Assembly (NCBI GenBank): GCA_964609675.1
Contig: CAZSRX010000040.1
Span: forward strand, 1 to 33,234
Source of the DNA: CAZSRX01 sp964609675 [NCBI: uncultured Bacteroidota bacterium]
GTDB taxonomy: Bacteria; CLD3; SB21
DNA: 33,234 nt
Direction: 5' to 3'
Below are positions 1 through 6,723 of this stretch, piece after piece (position 1 is the first letter of the stretch; the number at the start of each line of letters is the position of its first letter). Below the pieces are notes generated by a model, which saw nothing but the letters and a program-made list of their open reading frames with translations, made no database searches and was not told where the DNA came from. A program made the translations under genes and the position numbers.

Positions 1-33
1 TATTATTTTAACTTATGCCGTAGTGTATAAAAT

Positions 34-162
34 TTAGGTGAAAGTTAGGTGAATAATTTGTCCGTCCTTGAACTGAAGACCGATAATCCCGAATGAAAAA
101 TCAAATGCCGTCGGATTGAAATTATCGTTGCCGATATTTGTAATTACGGTGCCTTCTATCAT
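34..162 (-). CDS. Possible small ORF or gene fragment, 42 codons
   Basis: An ATG at 162 opens 42 codons ending in TAA. The translation starts MIEGTVITNIGNDNFNP and ends in alternating hydrophobic/polar residues (FKDGQIIHLTF), which reads like one beta-sandwich repeat rather than random sequence. I do not recognise a family. The ATG lies at the end of a run of eight A. An upstream ATG (174-176), preceded by GGAGA, would enter the same frame if that run were seven A, so the piece may be the start of a frameshifted gene. Function unknown. Confidence 0.25.
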   Translation of the reverse strand: MIEGTVITNIGNDNFNPTAFDFSFGIIGLQFKDGQIIHLTFT

Positions 163-478
163 TTTTTTTAATCATGGTCTCCGGTGAGTTTTACCTGTTT
201 TAAAAATCAGGCTGGACAATGAACGCTGTTCGGTTCCATATATAATTTACGTCTTTAATAATTACCGAAAAAACAGGATTTTATTATACCCTTCTCAATG
301 ATCGTTCTTTCTCCAGACGCCGCCCATTCATCGCATGAGGGGCGGTTTTTTTATGGTAAAAATAAAGCCTCATTCAAAAGCAAACTTTTATACTACGAGC
401 GATGCGTTTTCCCGTATGGCGGATGAATCGGTGTTATGAGTATGTAACCCGGATGAAACGGTAGCCGGACTCACAGCG
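163..478. other. Intergenic stretch without a gene
   Basis: I see no credible coding region here. The stretch holds one rho-independent terminator (320-352), which must serve a plus-strand transcript entering from the left or a small RNA, because no plus-strand gene is visible upstream inside the window. Confidence 0.5.
320..352 (+). terminator. Rho-independent terminator
   Basis: CCGCCC (320-325) pairs with GGGCGG (340-345) across a 14-base loop and is followed at once by seven T. The T run is only on the plus strand, so it terminates rightward transcripts. No rightward gene is seen before it in the window. Confidence 0.6.
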
Positions 479-1570
479 CTATAACGCGACGCTGAAGCGA
501 AGTTCCCCGCCCTTTAAATTACGGGTGGGCACCAGGGATATTTTCAATTCTTTTTTCAGGTTCTCATTGTAGGATCTGACCGCGAATTGAGCGCCAACAA
601 TATCGCTAACATACGCCCCCATTAACAGAATCAGGCCTATTGTTGGCGGATCCTGGTCTTTTATTGAACGAATCATGGAATAATATCCGACGCATCCGAC
701 GGCGCCAATTATCAGTCCCCGCGTGTAAGATTTAGCGTAAAAATGGCCGGTGCCGAACTGTCCGACCAGAAAAGAGAGTCCGAACGCTGCAGCGGAGGAT
801 TTTTTCTTCATATTATATAATTCATACCTTACTTTCAGTTCGTCCTCGGTCATGCCGCCGCTTTTAACGGATTTGCCGCTGGTTCCCTTGAGCAACTTGG
901 CTGTAATAATAATCTTTTCATCTTTCTTCGGCAGGACTTCCTGAAACCAATCCTGGTAGCTTTCCGCTTTGACGTAGATCTTTACAGCGGCTTCATTTTT
1001 AAACGTGAGTGTGGCCGGCGTGGTGCCGCGGAGTTCCTCGCCGACATAGATCGAGGCGCCTTCCGGTTCGGAGGTCACATAGACCTGATAGGCGCCGGAG
1101 CTGGATTCGGCGACCTTAGCGCCGTAAATTTTTTTGGCCAGCTTGATAATCACCGCATCGATATCCTCAATGGCTCCGATATGGCTTTCGTTCTCTATCT
1201 TTTCGATTTTTCCGGTCGAAACATCTACCAGTTGCAGATTGACGAGTATTTTCTTACCGAGCGATCCTATATCACCAAAAAGCATTTTCTCCACGCCAAG
1301 CAGCTGGCCGACCTGCACCGCGCATTCCCTGCTGTTGCAGTTGTCGGTCATGGTGAAATTCTGCTCCTTCAGGATGGATTCCATATTGCTGCGGTCAAGG
1401 ATGTCAAAAGCTTCCGATTTAACGAATTCCTGCCGTATCAGGTTAGACAACACCGGCGCAATGTTCTTTGGCAATTCCTCGCTGACCGTAAGATCCAGTA
1501 ACGCAACGGTAGTTTTCTTTTGGGCAAAAACTGGTCCGCACAAAAACAACAATACTAGAATTGTTTTCAT
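479..1570 (-). CDS. Secreted CsgG/TolB-like protein with PEGA domain and C-terminal membrane segments
   Basis: The 363-residue protein begins with a clear signal peptide (hydrophobic residues 4-15, cleavage likely after VFAQ at 17). Residues about 20-150 resemble the CsgG/curli-transport N-terminal fold found in many periplasmic proteins: a VALLDL strand, an LDRSNMESILKEQ segment, and C78/C83 before a VGQLLGVEKMLFGDIG stretch. Residues about 161-226 form a PEGA repeat (TSEPEGASIYVGEELRGTTP), a surface or peptidoglycan-associated module. Residues 262-335 contain two or three hydrophobic segments with a GTGHFYAKSYTRGL stretch like TM2-type domains. Such architectures usually sit in the cell envelope, but the exact role is unknown. 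It is divergent from the hydrogenase operon and probably monocistronic, with a candidate promoter and palindromic operator just upstream. Confidence 0.8.
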   Translation of the reverse strand: MKTILVLLFLCGPVFAQKKTTVALLDLTVSEELPKNIAPVLSNLIRQEFVKSEAFDILDRSNMESILKEQNFTMTDNCNSRECAVQVGQLLGVEKMLFGDIGSLGKKILVNLQLVDVSTGKIEKIENESHIGAIEDIDAVIIKLAKKIYGAKVAESSSGAYQVYVTSEPEGASIYVGEELRGTTPATLTFKNEAAVKIYVKAESYQDWFQEVLPKKDEKIIITAKLLKGTSGKSVKSGGMTEDELKVRYELYNMKKKSSAAAFGLSFLVGQFGTGHFYAKSYTRGLIIGAVGCVGYYSMIRSIKDQDPPTIGLILLMGAYVSDIVGAQFAVRSYNENLKKELKISLVPTRNLKGGELRFSVAL

Positions 1571-1587
1571 AAATAACCCCTTCCATC

Positions 1588-1609
1588 AACTTATCTCTTG
1601 AGATAAGTT
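1588..1609. promoter_or_regulatory. 22-bp perfect palindrome, candidate operator
   Basis: AACTTATCTC (1588-1597) and GAGATAAGTT (1600-1609) are perfect inverted repeats separated by TT. The palindrome lies just downstream of the candidate minus-strand -10 box (1611-1616), where a repressor would cover the transcription start of the CsgG/PEGA gene. There is no T run, so a terminator is less likely. The binding protein is unknown. Confidence 0.5.
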
Positions 1610-1610
1610 C

Positions 1611-1638
1611 AATATAAGAGAAAAAATTAAAAAATCAA
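1611..1638 (-). promoter_or_regulatory. Candidate sigma70-type promoter of the CsgG/PEGA gene
   Basis: On the minus strand, TTGATT (1638-1633), a 16-bp spacer and TATATT (1616-1611) precede the start codon at 1570 by about 40 bases. The surroundings are so AT-rich that chance matches are likely; position and strand are the main support. Confidence 0.4.
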
Positions 1639-1868
1639 AAAAATTTTTAAAAAGATAAAGATTTGGTATGTTATTGTTTATTTATAAGTTATAGAATGTG
1701 AATTTATTATCATTTTATATTAAATATAAAATTAATATTATCAATAATATACAAAAATATCAGAAATTTTTATCTTTATATCTAATGAAATAATTCACAA
1801 AATTAAAAAAATTTATTTTATACAAATATTTGATTTAAATAGAATTATAATGAGCACAAAATAAAATA
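1639..1868. other. Very AT-rich divergent intergenic region
   Basis: About 230 bases of almost pure A/T separate the two divergent promoters, and no open reading frame is convincing. A TTCACAA heptamer at 1794-1800 repeats the half-site seen beside the hydrogenase promoter. The region could act as an upstream AT-rich promoter element or a binding site for a nucleoid protein. Confidence 0.5.
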
Positions 1869-1897
1869 TTCACAATTTCACTTGACATTGTGAAATT
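1869..1897. promoter_or_regulatory. Interleaved inverted repeats over the hydrogenase-operon -35 box
   Basis: TTCACAA (1869-1875) and TTGTGAA (1888-1894) are inverted around a 12-base spacer. Inside them AATTTCAC (1874-1881) and GTGAAATT (1890-1897) form a second perfect 8-bp inverted repeat. Both flank or overlap the TTGACA hexamer, which is a typical repressor position. TTGTGAA is the half-site of the NADH-sensing repressor Rex, but the arrangement here is inside-out compared with the usual Rex operator, so the regulator is not identified. Confidence 0.45.
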
Positions 1898-1910
1898 TGT
1901 CATTTATAAT
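1882..1910 (+). promoter_or_regulatory. Consensus sigma70 promoter of the hydrogenase operon
   Basis: TTGACA (1882-1887), a 17-bp spacer and TATAAT (1905-1910) match the housekeeping promoter consensus exactly. Transcription would start near 1917, leaving a leader of about 50 bases before the first receiver gene at 1969. It is the only strong promoter I see before the hyd genes. Confidence 0.8.
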
Positions 1911-1968
1911 GAATACGTATGAATTGCTTTTAACCAACATTCATTAACAAAAAACAAGGACAAGAAAA

Positions 1969-2463
1969 ATGAACAAGAAGCAAATCCTCCTCGTCGATGA
2001 TGACATTGATGTCATCACCATTCTCGAAACCATCCTGAAAAAGGAAGGCTACGACGTCATTTCCGCGAATGACAAAAAAGAAGGCATGAAAAAAATCCGC
2101 GAAAAAAAACCCGACCTCGCCATTCTCGACGTCATGATGACCACACATTACGAGGGATTCGAAATGGCCAAGGAAATCGTAGATGATCCGGAACTTCGTA
2201 AAATTCCGATTTTGATGCAGACCTCGATCGACGTCCTGCCGACTACCCGCCCCGACGTTCAGGCCATGGCGCATGAATTCCGCATGAACCCTGGATTCAA
2301 AGACCTGCACGTGATTTTAATCCGCGACGTCAATACGGGCAAAGCCGGTATCGATTACCTGTCAGAAAATGGTCAATCCATCTGGTTCCCGGTGGACGGT
2401 TTCATCAAAAAGCCGGTTGACGGAAAGAAGATTGTACCGGAAGTGAAACGTCTATTAAACTAA
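1969..2463 (+). CDS. Stand-alone response-regulator receiver with a large insertion
   Basis: This 164-residue protein is a single CheY-like receiver: acidic pocket D10-D12 (LLVDDD), phosphoacceptor D54 (LAILDVMM), switch T85 and lysine K148 (FIKKPVDG). There is no output domain. T85 and K148 are 63 residues apart, against about 22 in CheY, so about 40 extra residues (roughly 88-142) are inserted between beta-4 and beta-5, near the face used for partner recognition. It is the first gene after the promoter and lies 113 bases before hydC. The likely role is as phosphate acceptor for one of the two kinases encoded downstream. The ATG at 1969 is preceded by a weak AAGGA-like site. Confidence 0.85.
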   Translation: MNKKQILLVDDDIDVITILETILKKEGYDVISANDKKEGMKKIREKKPDLAILDVMMTTHYEGFEMAKEIVDDPELRKIPILMQTSIDVLPTTRPDVQAMAHEFRMNPGFKDLHVILIRDVNTGKAGIDYLSENGQSIWFPVDGFIKKPVDGKKIVPEVKRLLN

Positions 2464-2502
2464 AACCTTGCCCGCGAAACCGGTGAATCGAAAAAATTTA
2501 AC

Positions 2503-2527
2503 CACAGAGTGCACAGAGATCACAGAG
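2503..2527. repeat. Three tandem CACAGAG units with 9-bp period
   Basis: CACAGAG occurs at 2503-2509, 2512-2518 and 2521-2527, exactly 9 bases apart, in the 113-base gap between the first receiver gene and hydC. From memory, ACCACAGAG-type triplets with 9-base spacing occur in intergenic regions of many unrelated bacteria without an agreed function. In this place the repeat would lie in the hyd operon mRNA. Confidence 0.7.
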
Positions 2528-2576
2528 AAATTTAGGTTGAATTAATTCGAATGTTTTGCGGGAAAAAAAATATGCT

Positions 2577-3053
2577 ATGAAAACCATGAAAACAAAAATT
2601 GATGATATACTCGATCAGTACCTCGGGGCGGGACGCGATCAACTGATTCCGGTTCTGCAGGATATTCAGGACGCCGAAGGGTATTTATCGCAGGAAGCGC
2701 TGGTGAAAACCGGCGCGCGGCTCAACATGCCGACCAGCAAAATCTACGGTGTGGCGACCTTCTATAACCAGTTCCGCTTTGAGCCCAAAGGCCGCTACCA
2801 CATTCAGGTCTGCCGCGGAACGGCCTGTCACGTGCTGGGTTCGCTGACGGTACTTCAGGAATTAGAAAAAGCGCTGAAAATTAAAGCCGGCCAGACGACG
2901 CGCGACGGACTCTTCAGTATTGAAGTGGTCGCCTGCATCGGCGCCTGCGGTCTCGCGCCGGTCATTAGCGTCAACGGAACGTTCCACGGCAACGTCACCG
3001 CGGCCGGCCTACAAACCATTATCGAACAATACCGGAATAAAGAAACCCTATGA
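2577..3053 (+). CDS. hydC: [FeFe]-hydrogenase subunit HydC (NuoE-like, 2Fe-2S)
   Basis: A 158-residue thioredoxin-fold [2Fe-2S] protein of the NuoE/HoxE family, the smallest subunit of the trimeric bifurcating hydrogenase, which passes electrons in the diaphorase part of the cytoplasmic complex. The four cluster ligands are visible: C79 and C84 (VCRGTAC), C120 and C124 (CIGAC). The helical N-terminal part (about 1-65, with KIYGVATFYNQF) is typical of the family. I chose the ATG at 2577; ATG 2586 is also possible and TTG 2556 is less likely, and none has a strong Shine-Dalgarno sequence. The stop overlaps the hydB start by four bases (ATGA), implying translational coupling. Confidence 0.9.
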   Translation: MKTMKTKIDDILDQYLGAGRDQLIPVLQDIQDAEGYLSQEALVKTGARLNMPTSKIYGVATFYNQFRFEPKGRYHIQVCRGTACHVLGSLTVLQELEKALKIKAGQTTRDGLFSIEVVACIGACGLAPVISVNGTFHGNVTAAGLQTIIEQYRNKETL

Positions 3054-4981
3054 CAAACATCAACATTCATAAAACGATGATGGCTCATCTCCACGGGCAG
3101 ACAGCGGGAGACGCGGAAGCGATGCGTGTGATTCAATCGTTCCGGAAAGACGATGTTCCCAAGCCTGTGATCTACGTGGGGGCGGGAACCTGCGGACTTG
3201 GAGCCGGCGCCGCGGAAACCATTATCGCTATCAAAGAACAATTAAAACAAAACGGCCTCGACGCCGAAATCGTCGAAGTCGGATGCATCGGCCTCTGTAC
3301 GGCCGAACCGATCGTGGACGTGCAACTGCCCGGACGCAACCGCGTGTCTTTCAAAAACGTCACGCAGGATAAAGCCGGCATTGTCATCCGCTGTCTGAAA
3401 GAAGCCGACGCTGAAAAACAGGACGTTCTCGGACAATTCAACCATTCGGGAAAAATATCCTGGAACGGCGTGGACGACATCAGCCGGCATCCGTTTTTTG
3501 CCCGCCAGCGGCGCGTGGTGCTGAAACAGTGCGGCATCATTAATCCCGAAAGCATTGAAGAATACATCGCGCACGGCGGTTATGCCGGGCTGAAAAAAGT
3601 TCTCGACGCTTACACGCCGGAATCGGTCTGCGAAACCATTGAAAAAAGCGGTCTGCGCGGACGGGGCGGCGGCGGATTCCTCACCGGCAAGAAATGGCAG
3701 TTCGCCCGCGTACAGAACGCCGACCAGAAATATCTGATCTGCAACGCCGACGAAGGCGACCCCGGCGCGTTCATGGACCGCGCGGTGATCGAAGGCGATC
3801 CGCACCGGCTCATCGAAGGCATGGCGATTGCCGCGTACGGCATCGGCGCGTCCGTCGGCTATGTCTATATCCGCGCGGAATATCCGCTCGCCATCAAGCG
3901 CCTGAAAATCGCAATGCAACAAGCCAAAGAATACGGACTGCTCGGGAAAAATATTTTCGGCAAAGGATTTGATTTCGAGCTGAAAATCAAAACCGGCGCG
4001 GGCGCGTTTGTCTGCGGCGAGGAAACCGCGCTGATGGCTTCCATCGAAGGGCGCCGGGGCATGCCGAAACCGCGTCCGCCATTCCCGCCCGTCAAAGGTC
4101 TTTTTGACAAGCCGACCGTCATCAATAACGTCGAGACGCTTGCCAACGTTCCTGAAATCATCCTCAACGGCTGGGAATGGTTCAGCGCCATCGGAACGAA
4201 AACCAGCAAGGGCACGAAAGTATTCGCGCTGTCCGGTAAAATCAAAAACACCGGACTCGTTGAAATCCCCATGGGCACGACGATCCGCGAAATTCTTTTC
4301 GACATCGCCGACGGCATCGCGAACGGCAAAAAATTCAAAGCCGTTCAAATAGGCGGCCCCTCCGGCGGCTGTATCACCGAAGCCAATCTCGATATCCAGA
4401 TTGATTACGAGTCCCTGCTCTCCGTCGGCGCAATGATGGGTTCCGGCGGGCTGGTGGTCATGGACGAAGACAACTGCATGGTGGACGTGGCGAAATTCTT
4501 TATGGATTTTATCCAGCGCGAATCGTGCGGAAAATGCATTCCCTGCCGCGAAGGCACCCGCCGCATGCTGGAGATCCTGGAAAGCATCACCCAGAAACCC
4601 GTTGCCGGCGAGAATCAGGCGCTGGAACGTATGAAAGGCGTCATGCAGCTTGAAAAACTGGGACAGGTTATCAAAGACACCTCGCTCTGCGGCCTGGGCC
4701 AGTCTGCGCCAAATCCCGTTTTGAGTACGCTTCGCTGGTTCCGCGACGAATACGAAGAACATATTTACGAACGGAAATGCGCCACGAAAGTCTGCACCGA
4801 ATTGAGAAAATTCAAAATCGTTGCCGACGCCTGCACGGGTTGTACGGTCTGTTCCCGGAAGTGCCCGGTCGGCGCGATTATCGGAAACAAGAAAACCCCG
4901 CATTTCATCATTGAAGACAAATGTATTGGCTGCGGCGCCTGTATGGAAGCCTGCAAGTTCAATGCGATTGAAATGAACTAA
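3050..4981 (+). CDS. hydB: [FeFe]-hydrogenase subunit HydB (NuoF-like diaphorase)
   Basis: The 643-residue subunit binds NAD(H) and FMN and is where electrons from NADH and ferredoxin are thought to be merged or split. Domains in order: an N-terminal thioredoxin-like [2Fe-2S] domain (about 38-120; C48, C79, C83); an FMN/NAD fold (GLRGRGGGGFLTG at 201-213, CNADEGDPGAF at 231-241, CGEETALMASIEG at 322-334); an SLBB-like segment (about 385-445); a NuoF 4Fe-4S site (CGKCIPC at 493-499, further Cys C547); and a C-terminal two-cluster ferredoxin (C595, C598, C601, C605; C625, C628, C631, C635). It aligns throughout with Thermotoga maritima HydB as I remember it, except that the first N-terminal Cys is missing (YVGAGTC instead of YVCVGTGC). 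Starts inside the hydC stop. Confidence 0.95.
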   Translation: MTNINIHKTMMAHLHGQTAGDAEAMRVIQSFRKDDVPKPVIYVGAGTCGLGAGAAETIIAIKEQLKQNGLDAEIVEVGCIGLCTAEPIVDVQLPGRNRVSFKNVTQDKAGIVIRCLKEADAEKQDVLGQFNHSGKISWNGVDDISRHPFFARQRRVVLKQCGIINPESIEEYIAHGGYAGLKKVLDAYTPESVCETIEKSGLRGRGGGGFLTGKKWQFARVQNADQKYLICNADEGDPGAFMDRAVIEGDPHRLIEGMAIAAYGIGASVGYVYIRAEYPLAIKRLKIAMQQAKEYGLLGKNIFGKGFDFELKIKTGAGAFVCGEETALMASIEGRRGMPKPRPPFPPVKGLFDKPTVINNVETLANVPEIILNGWEWFSAIGTKTSKGTKVFALSGKIKNTGLVEIPMGTTIREILFDIADGIANGKKFKAVQIGGPSGGCITEANLDIQIDYESLLSVGAMMGSGGLVVMDEDNCMVDVAKFFMDFIQRESCGKCIPCREGTRRMLEILESITQKPVAGENQALERMKGVMQLEKLGQVIKDTSLCGLGQSAPNPVLSTLRWFRDEYEEHIYERKCATKVCTELRKFKIVADACTGCTVCSRKCPVGAIIGNKKTPHFIIEDKCIGCGACMEACKFNAIEMN

Positions 4982-4996
4982 ATAAAGAAAACGATT

Positions 4997-6721
4997 ATGA
5001 AAATACCCATTCAAGTCAACGGAAAATCCCTCGAAGCCCGCGAAGGCGAGACGATTCTCTCCGCGCTGAACCGGAACGGTATTCAGGTGCCGACGCTGTG
5101 TCACATGAAAAATTTCATTCCGACGGGCGCGTGCCGCATCTGCGTGGTCGAGCTGGAAGGCAATCCGAAATTAGTCACCGCGTGCTCGTTTCCCGTTTCG
5201 TCCGGCATGAAAATCCGCACGCATTCCCCGCGGGTGATTGAAGCCCGGAAAACGATTGTGGAACTACTGCTTTCAAACCATCCCGACGACTGCCTGTTCT
5301 GCGCGCGCAACAACAACTGCGAACTGCAGAGTCTGTCGAAAGAATACCACGTCATCGAACGGCGGATACGCGGGAAGAAAAACAGTTTTCCGCTCGATCA
5401 TTCCAGCCCCAGTATTATCCGTGATCCGGAGAAATGCATCCTCTGCGGGCGCTGCGTGCGGGTGTGTGAAGAAATCATGGGCGTCGCTTGCATCGACTAT
5501 GTGAACCGCGGGAGCAAGACGCTGATCGGCACGACGCTGCAACGCGGGCTGAACACCTCCAGCTGCGTCAATTGCGGACAGTGCATCATGGTTTGCCCCA
5601 CCGGCGCGCTCACTGAGCGCAACCAGGTTCATCGGGTGCAGGAAGGACTGAACCAACCGGATAAAATGCCCGTGGTGCAGTACGCCCCCTCCATTTCCGT
5701 TTCTATCGCAGAAGAATTTGGAATGCCCGCGGGAACGGATGTTAACGGCATTCTCAACGCCGCGCTTCGCAAAATCGGATTTAAAAAAGTATTCGACACA
5801 ACCTTCGCCGCAGACCTCACGATCATGGAAGAATCCGCGGAACTTATCGACCGCGTAAAAAATAACAAACCCCTGCCGATGTTTACAAGCTGCTGTCCGG
5901 GCTGGGTGAAATACGCTGAGGAATTCGCCGCGGATTTACTCGGCAACGTGTCGTCCTGCAAATCGCCCCAGCAGATGATGGGCGCGGTCATTAAGAGTTA
6001 TTATGCGAAAAAGGAAAATATCGCGCCGGAAAATATTTTCTCCGTATCCATTATGCCCTGCACAGCCAAGAAATTTGAGGCGGAACGGGATACGATGGGG
6101 CGTAACGGCGTTAAGGACGTCGATATTGTCATCACGACACGCGAATTAATCGAGCTGATCCGTCTTTACGGTATTGATATGAAAACGATACAGCCGGAAC
6201 TGACCGATTCGCCTCTCGGCGTACGCAGTTCGGCTGGCAAAATATTCGGCGCCACCGGCGGCGTGATGGAAGCGGCTTTGCGGACAGCTTACAAAGCGCT
6301 CACCGGCAACGAGCTGATGGAATTCCGCATAACGGAACTGCGCGGACTGAAGGGCCGCAAGGAAGCGCGGCTGAAAATCGGCGACATGGAAGTCGGCGTG
6401 GCGGTCGTCAGCGGACTGGCCAACGCGGCCAAACTTGTCGAAGAAATCCGTAACGGACGTAGCGATCTGCATTTCATTGAAGTCATGGCCTGTCCGGGCG
6501 GCTGCATCGCCGGCGGCGGCCAGCGCATCGCTTCGTACGAAGACGTCGTCGAAGCCCGGATGCAATCGCTTTACGATATCGACGAACGCGAAACGCTGAA
6601 AGTCTCTCATAAAAACCCGGAAATCAGGGAACTTTACGAGGAATTCCTCGGCGAGCCGCTGGGCCATACAAGTCACGATCTTCTGCATACGCATTACATC
6701 AAACGCGAAGTGCTGTTATAA
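4997..6721 (+). CDS. hydA: [FeFe]-hydrogenase catalytic subunit HydA (group A)
   Basis: The 574-residue catalytic subunit reduces protons or oxidises H2 at the H-cluster. N-terminal [2Fe-2S] ferredoxin: C35, C46, C49, C63. His-Cys3 4Fe-4S site: H95, C99, C102, C108. Two 4Fe-4S clusters: C147/150/153/157 and C190/193/196/200. H-cluster motifs are complete: L1 TSCCPGW (proton-relay C299, ligand C300), L2 MPCTAKKFE (C355), L3 EVMACPGGCIAGGGQ (C499, C503). Relay residues E279, E282 and S319 are also present. Unlike the longer T. maritima HydA (about 645 residues) it has no extra C-terminal 2Fe-2S domain. It follows hydB by 15 bases and would need HydEFG from the same operon for maturation. No anchor or export signal, so cytoplasmic. 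Confidence 0.95.
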   Translation: MKIPIQVNGKSLEAREGETILSALNRNGIQVPTLCHMKNFIPTGACRICVVELEGNPKLVTACSFPVSSGMKIRTHSPRVIEARKTIVELLLSNHPDDCLFCARNNNCELQSLSKEYHVIERRIRGKKNSFPLDHSSPSIIRDPEKCILCGRCVRVCEEIMGVACIDYVNRGSKTLIGTTLQRGLNTSSCVNCGQCIMVCPTGALTERNQVHRVQEGLNQPDKMPVVQYAPSISVSIAEEFGMPAGTDVNGILNAALRKIGFKKVFDTTFAADLTIMEESAELIDRVKNNKPLPMFTSCCPGWVKYAEEFAADLLGNVSSCKSPQQMMGAVIKSYYAKKENIAPENIFSVSIMPCTAKKFEAERDTMGRNGVKDVDIVITTRELIELIRLYGIDMKTIQPELTDSPLGVRSSAGKIFGATGGVMEAALRTAYKALTGNELMEFRITELRGLKGRKEARLKIGDMEVGVAVVSGLANAAKLVEEIRNGRSDLHFIEVMACPGGCIAGGGQRIASYEDVVEARMQSLYDIDERETLKVSHKNPEIRELYEEFLGEPLGHTSHDLLHTHYIKREVLL

Positions 6722-6723
6722 TT

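Noticed and set aside
1869-1894. Canonical Rex operator
   Set aside because: Rex sites read TTGTGAA-N4-TTCACAA; here the half-sites are reversed and 12 bases apart, so only the half-site similarity is reported.
2503-2527. Short CRISPR or VNTR array
   Set aside because: The units are only seven bases with two-base gaps; there are no spacers of CRISPR length and no cas genes in the window.
3242-5104. A 620-codon open frame antisense to hydB
   Set aside because: It is the complement of a GC-rich coding region; its translation has no family features while the plus-strand frame is an unmistakable HydB.
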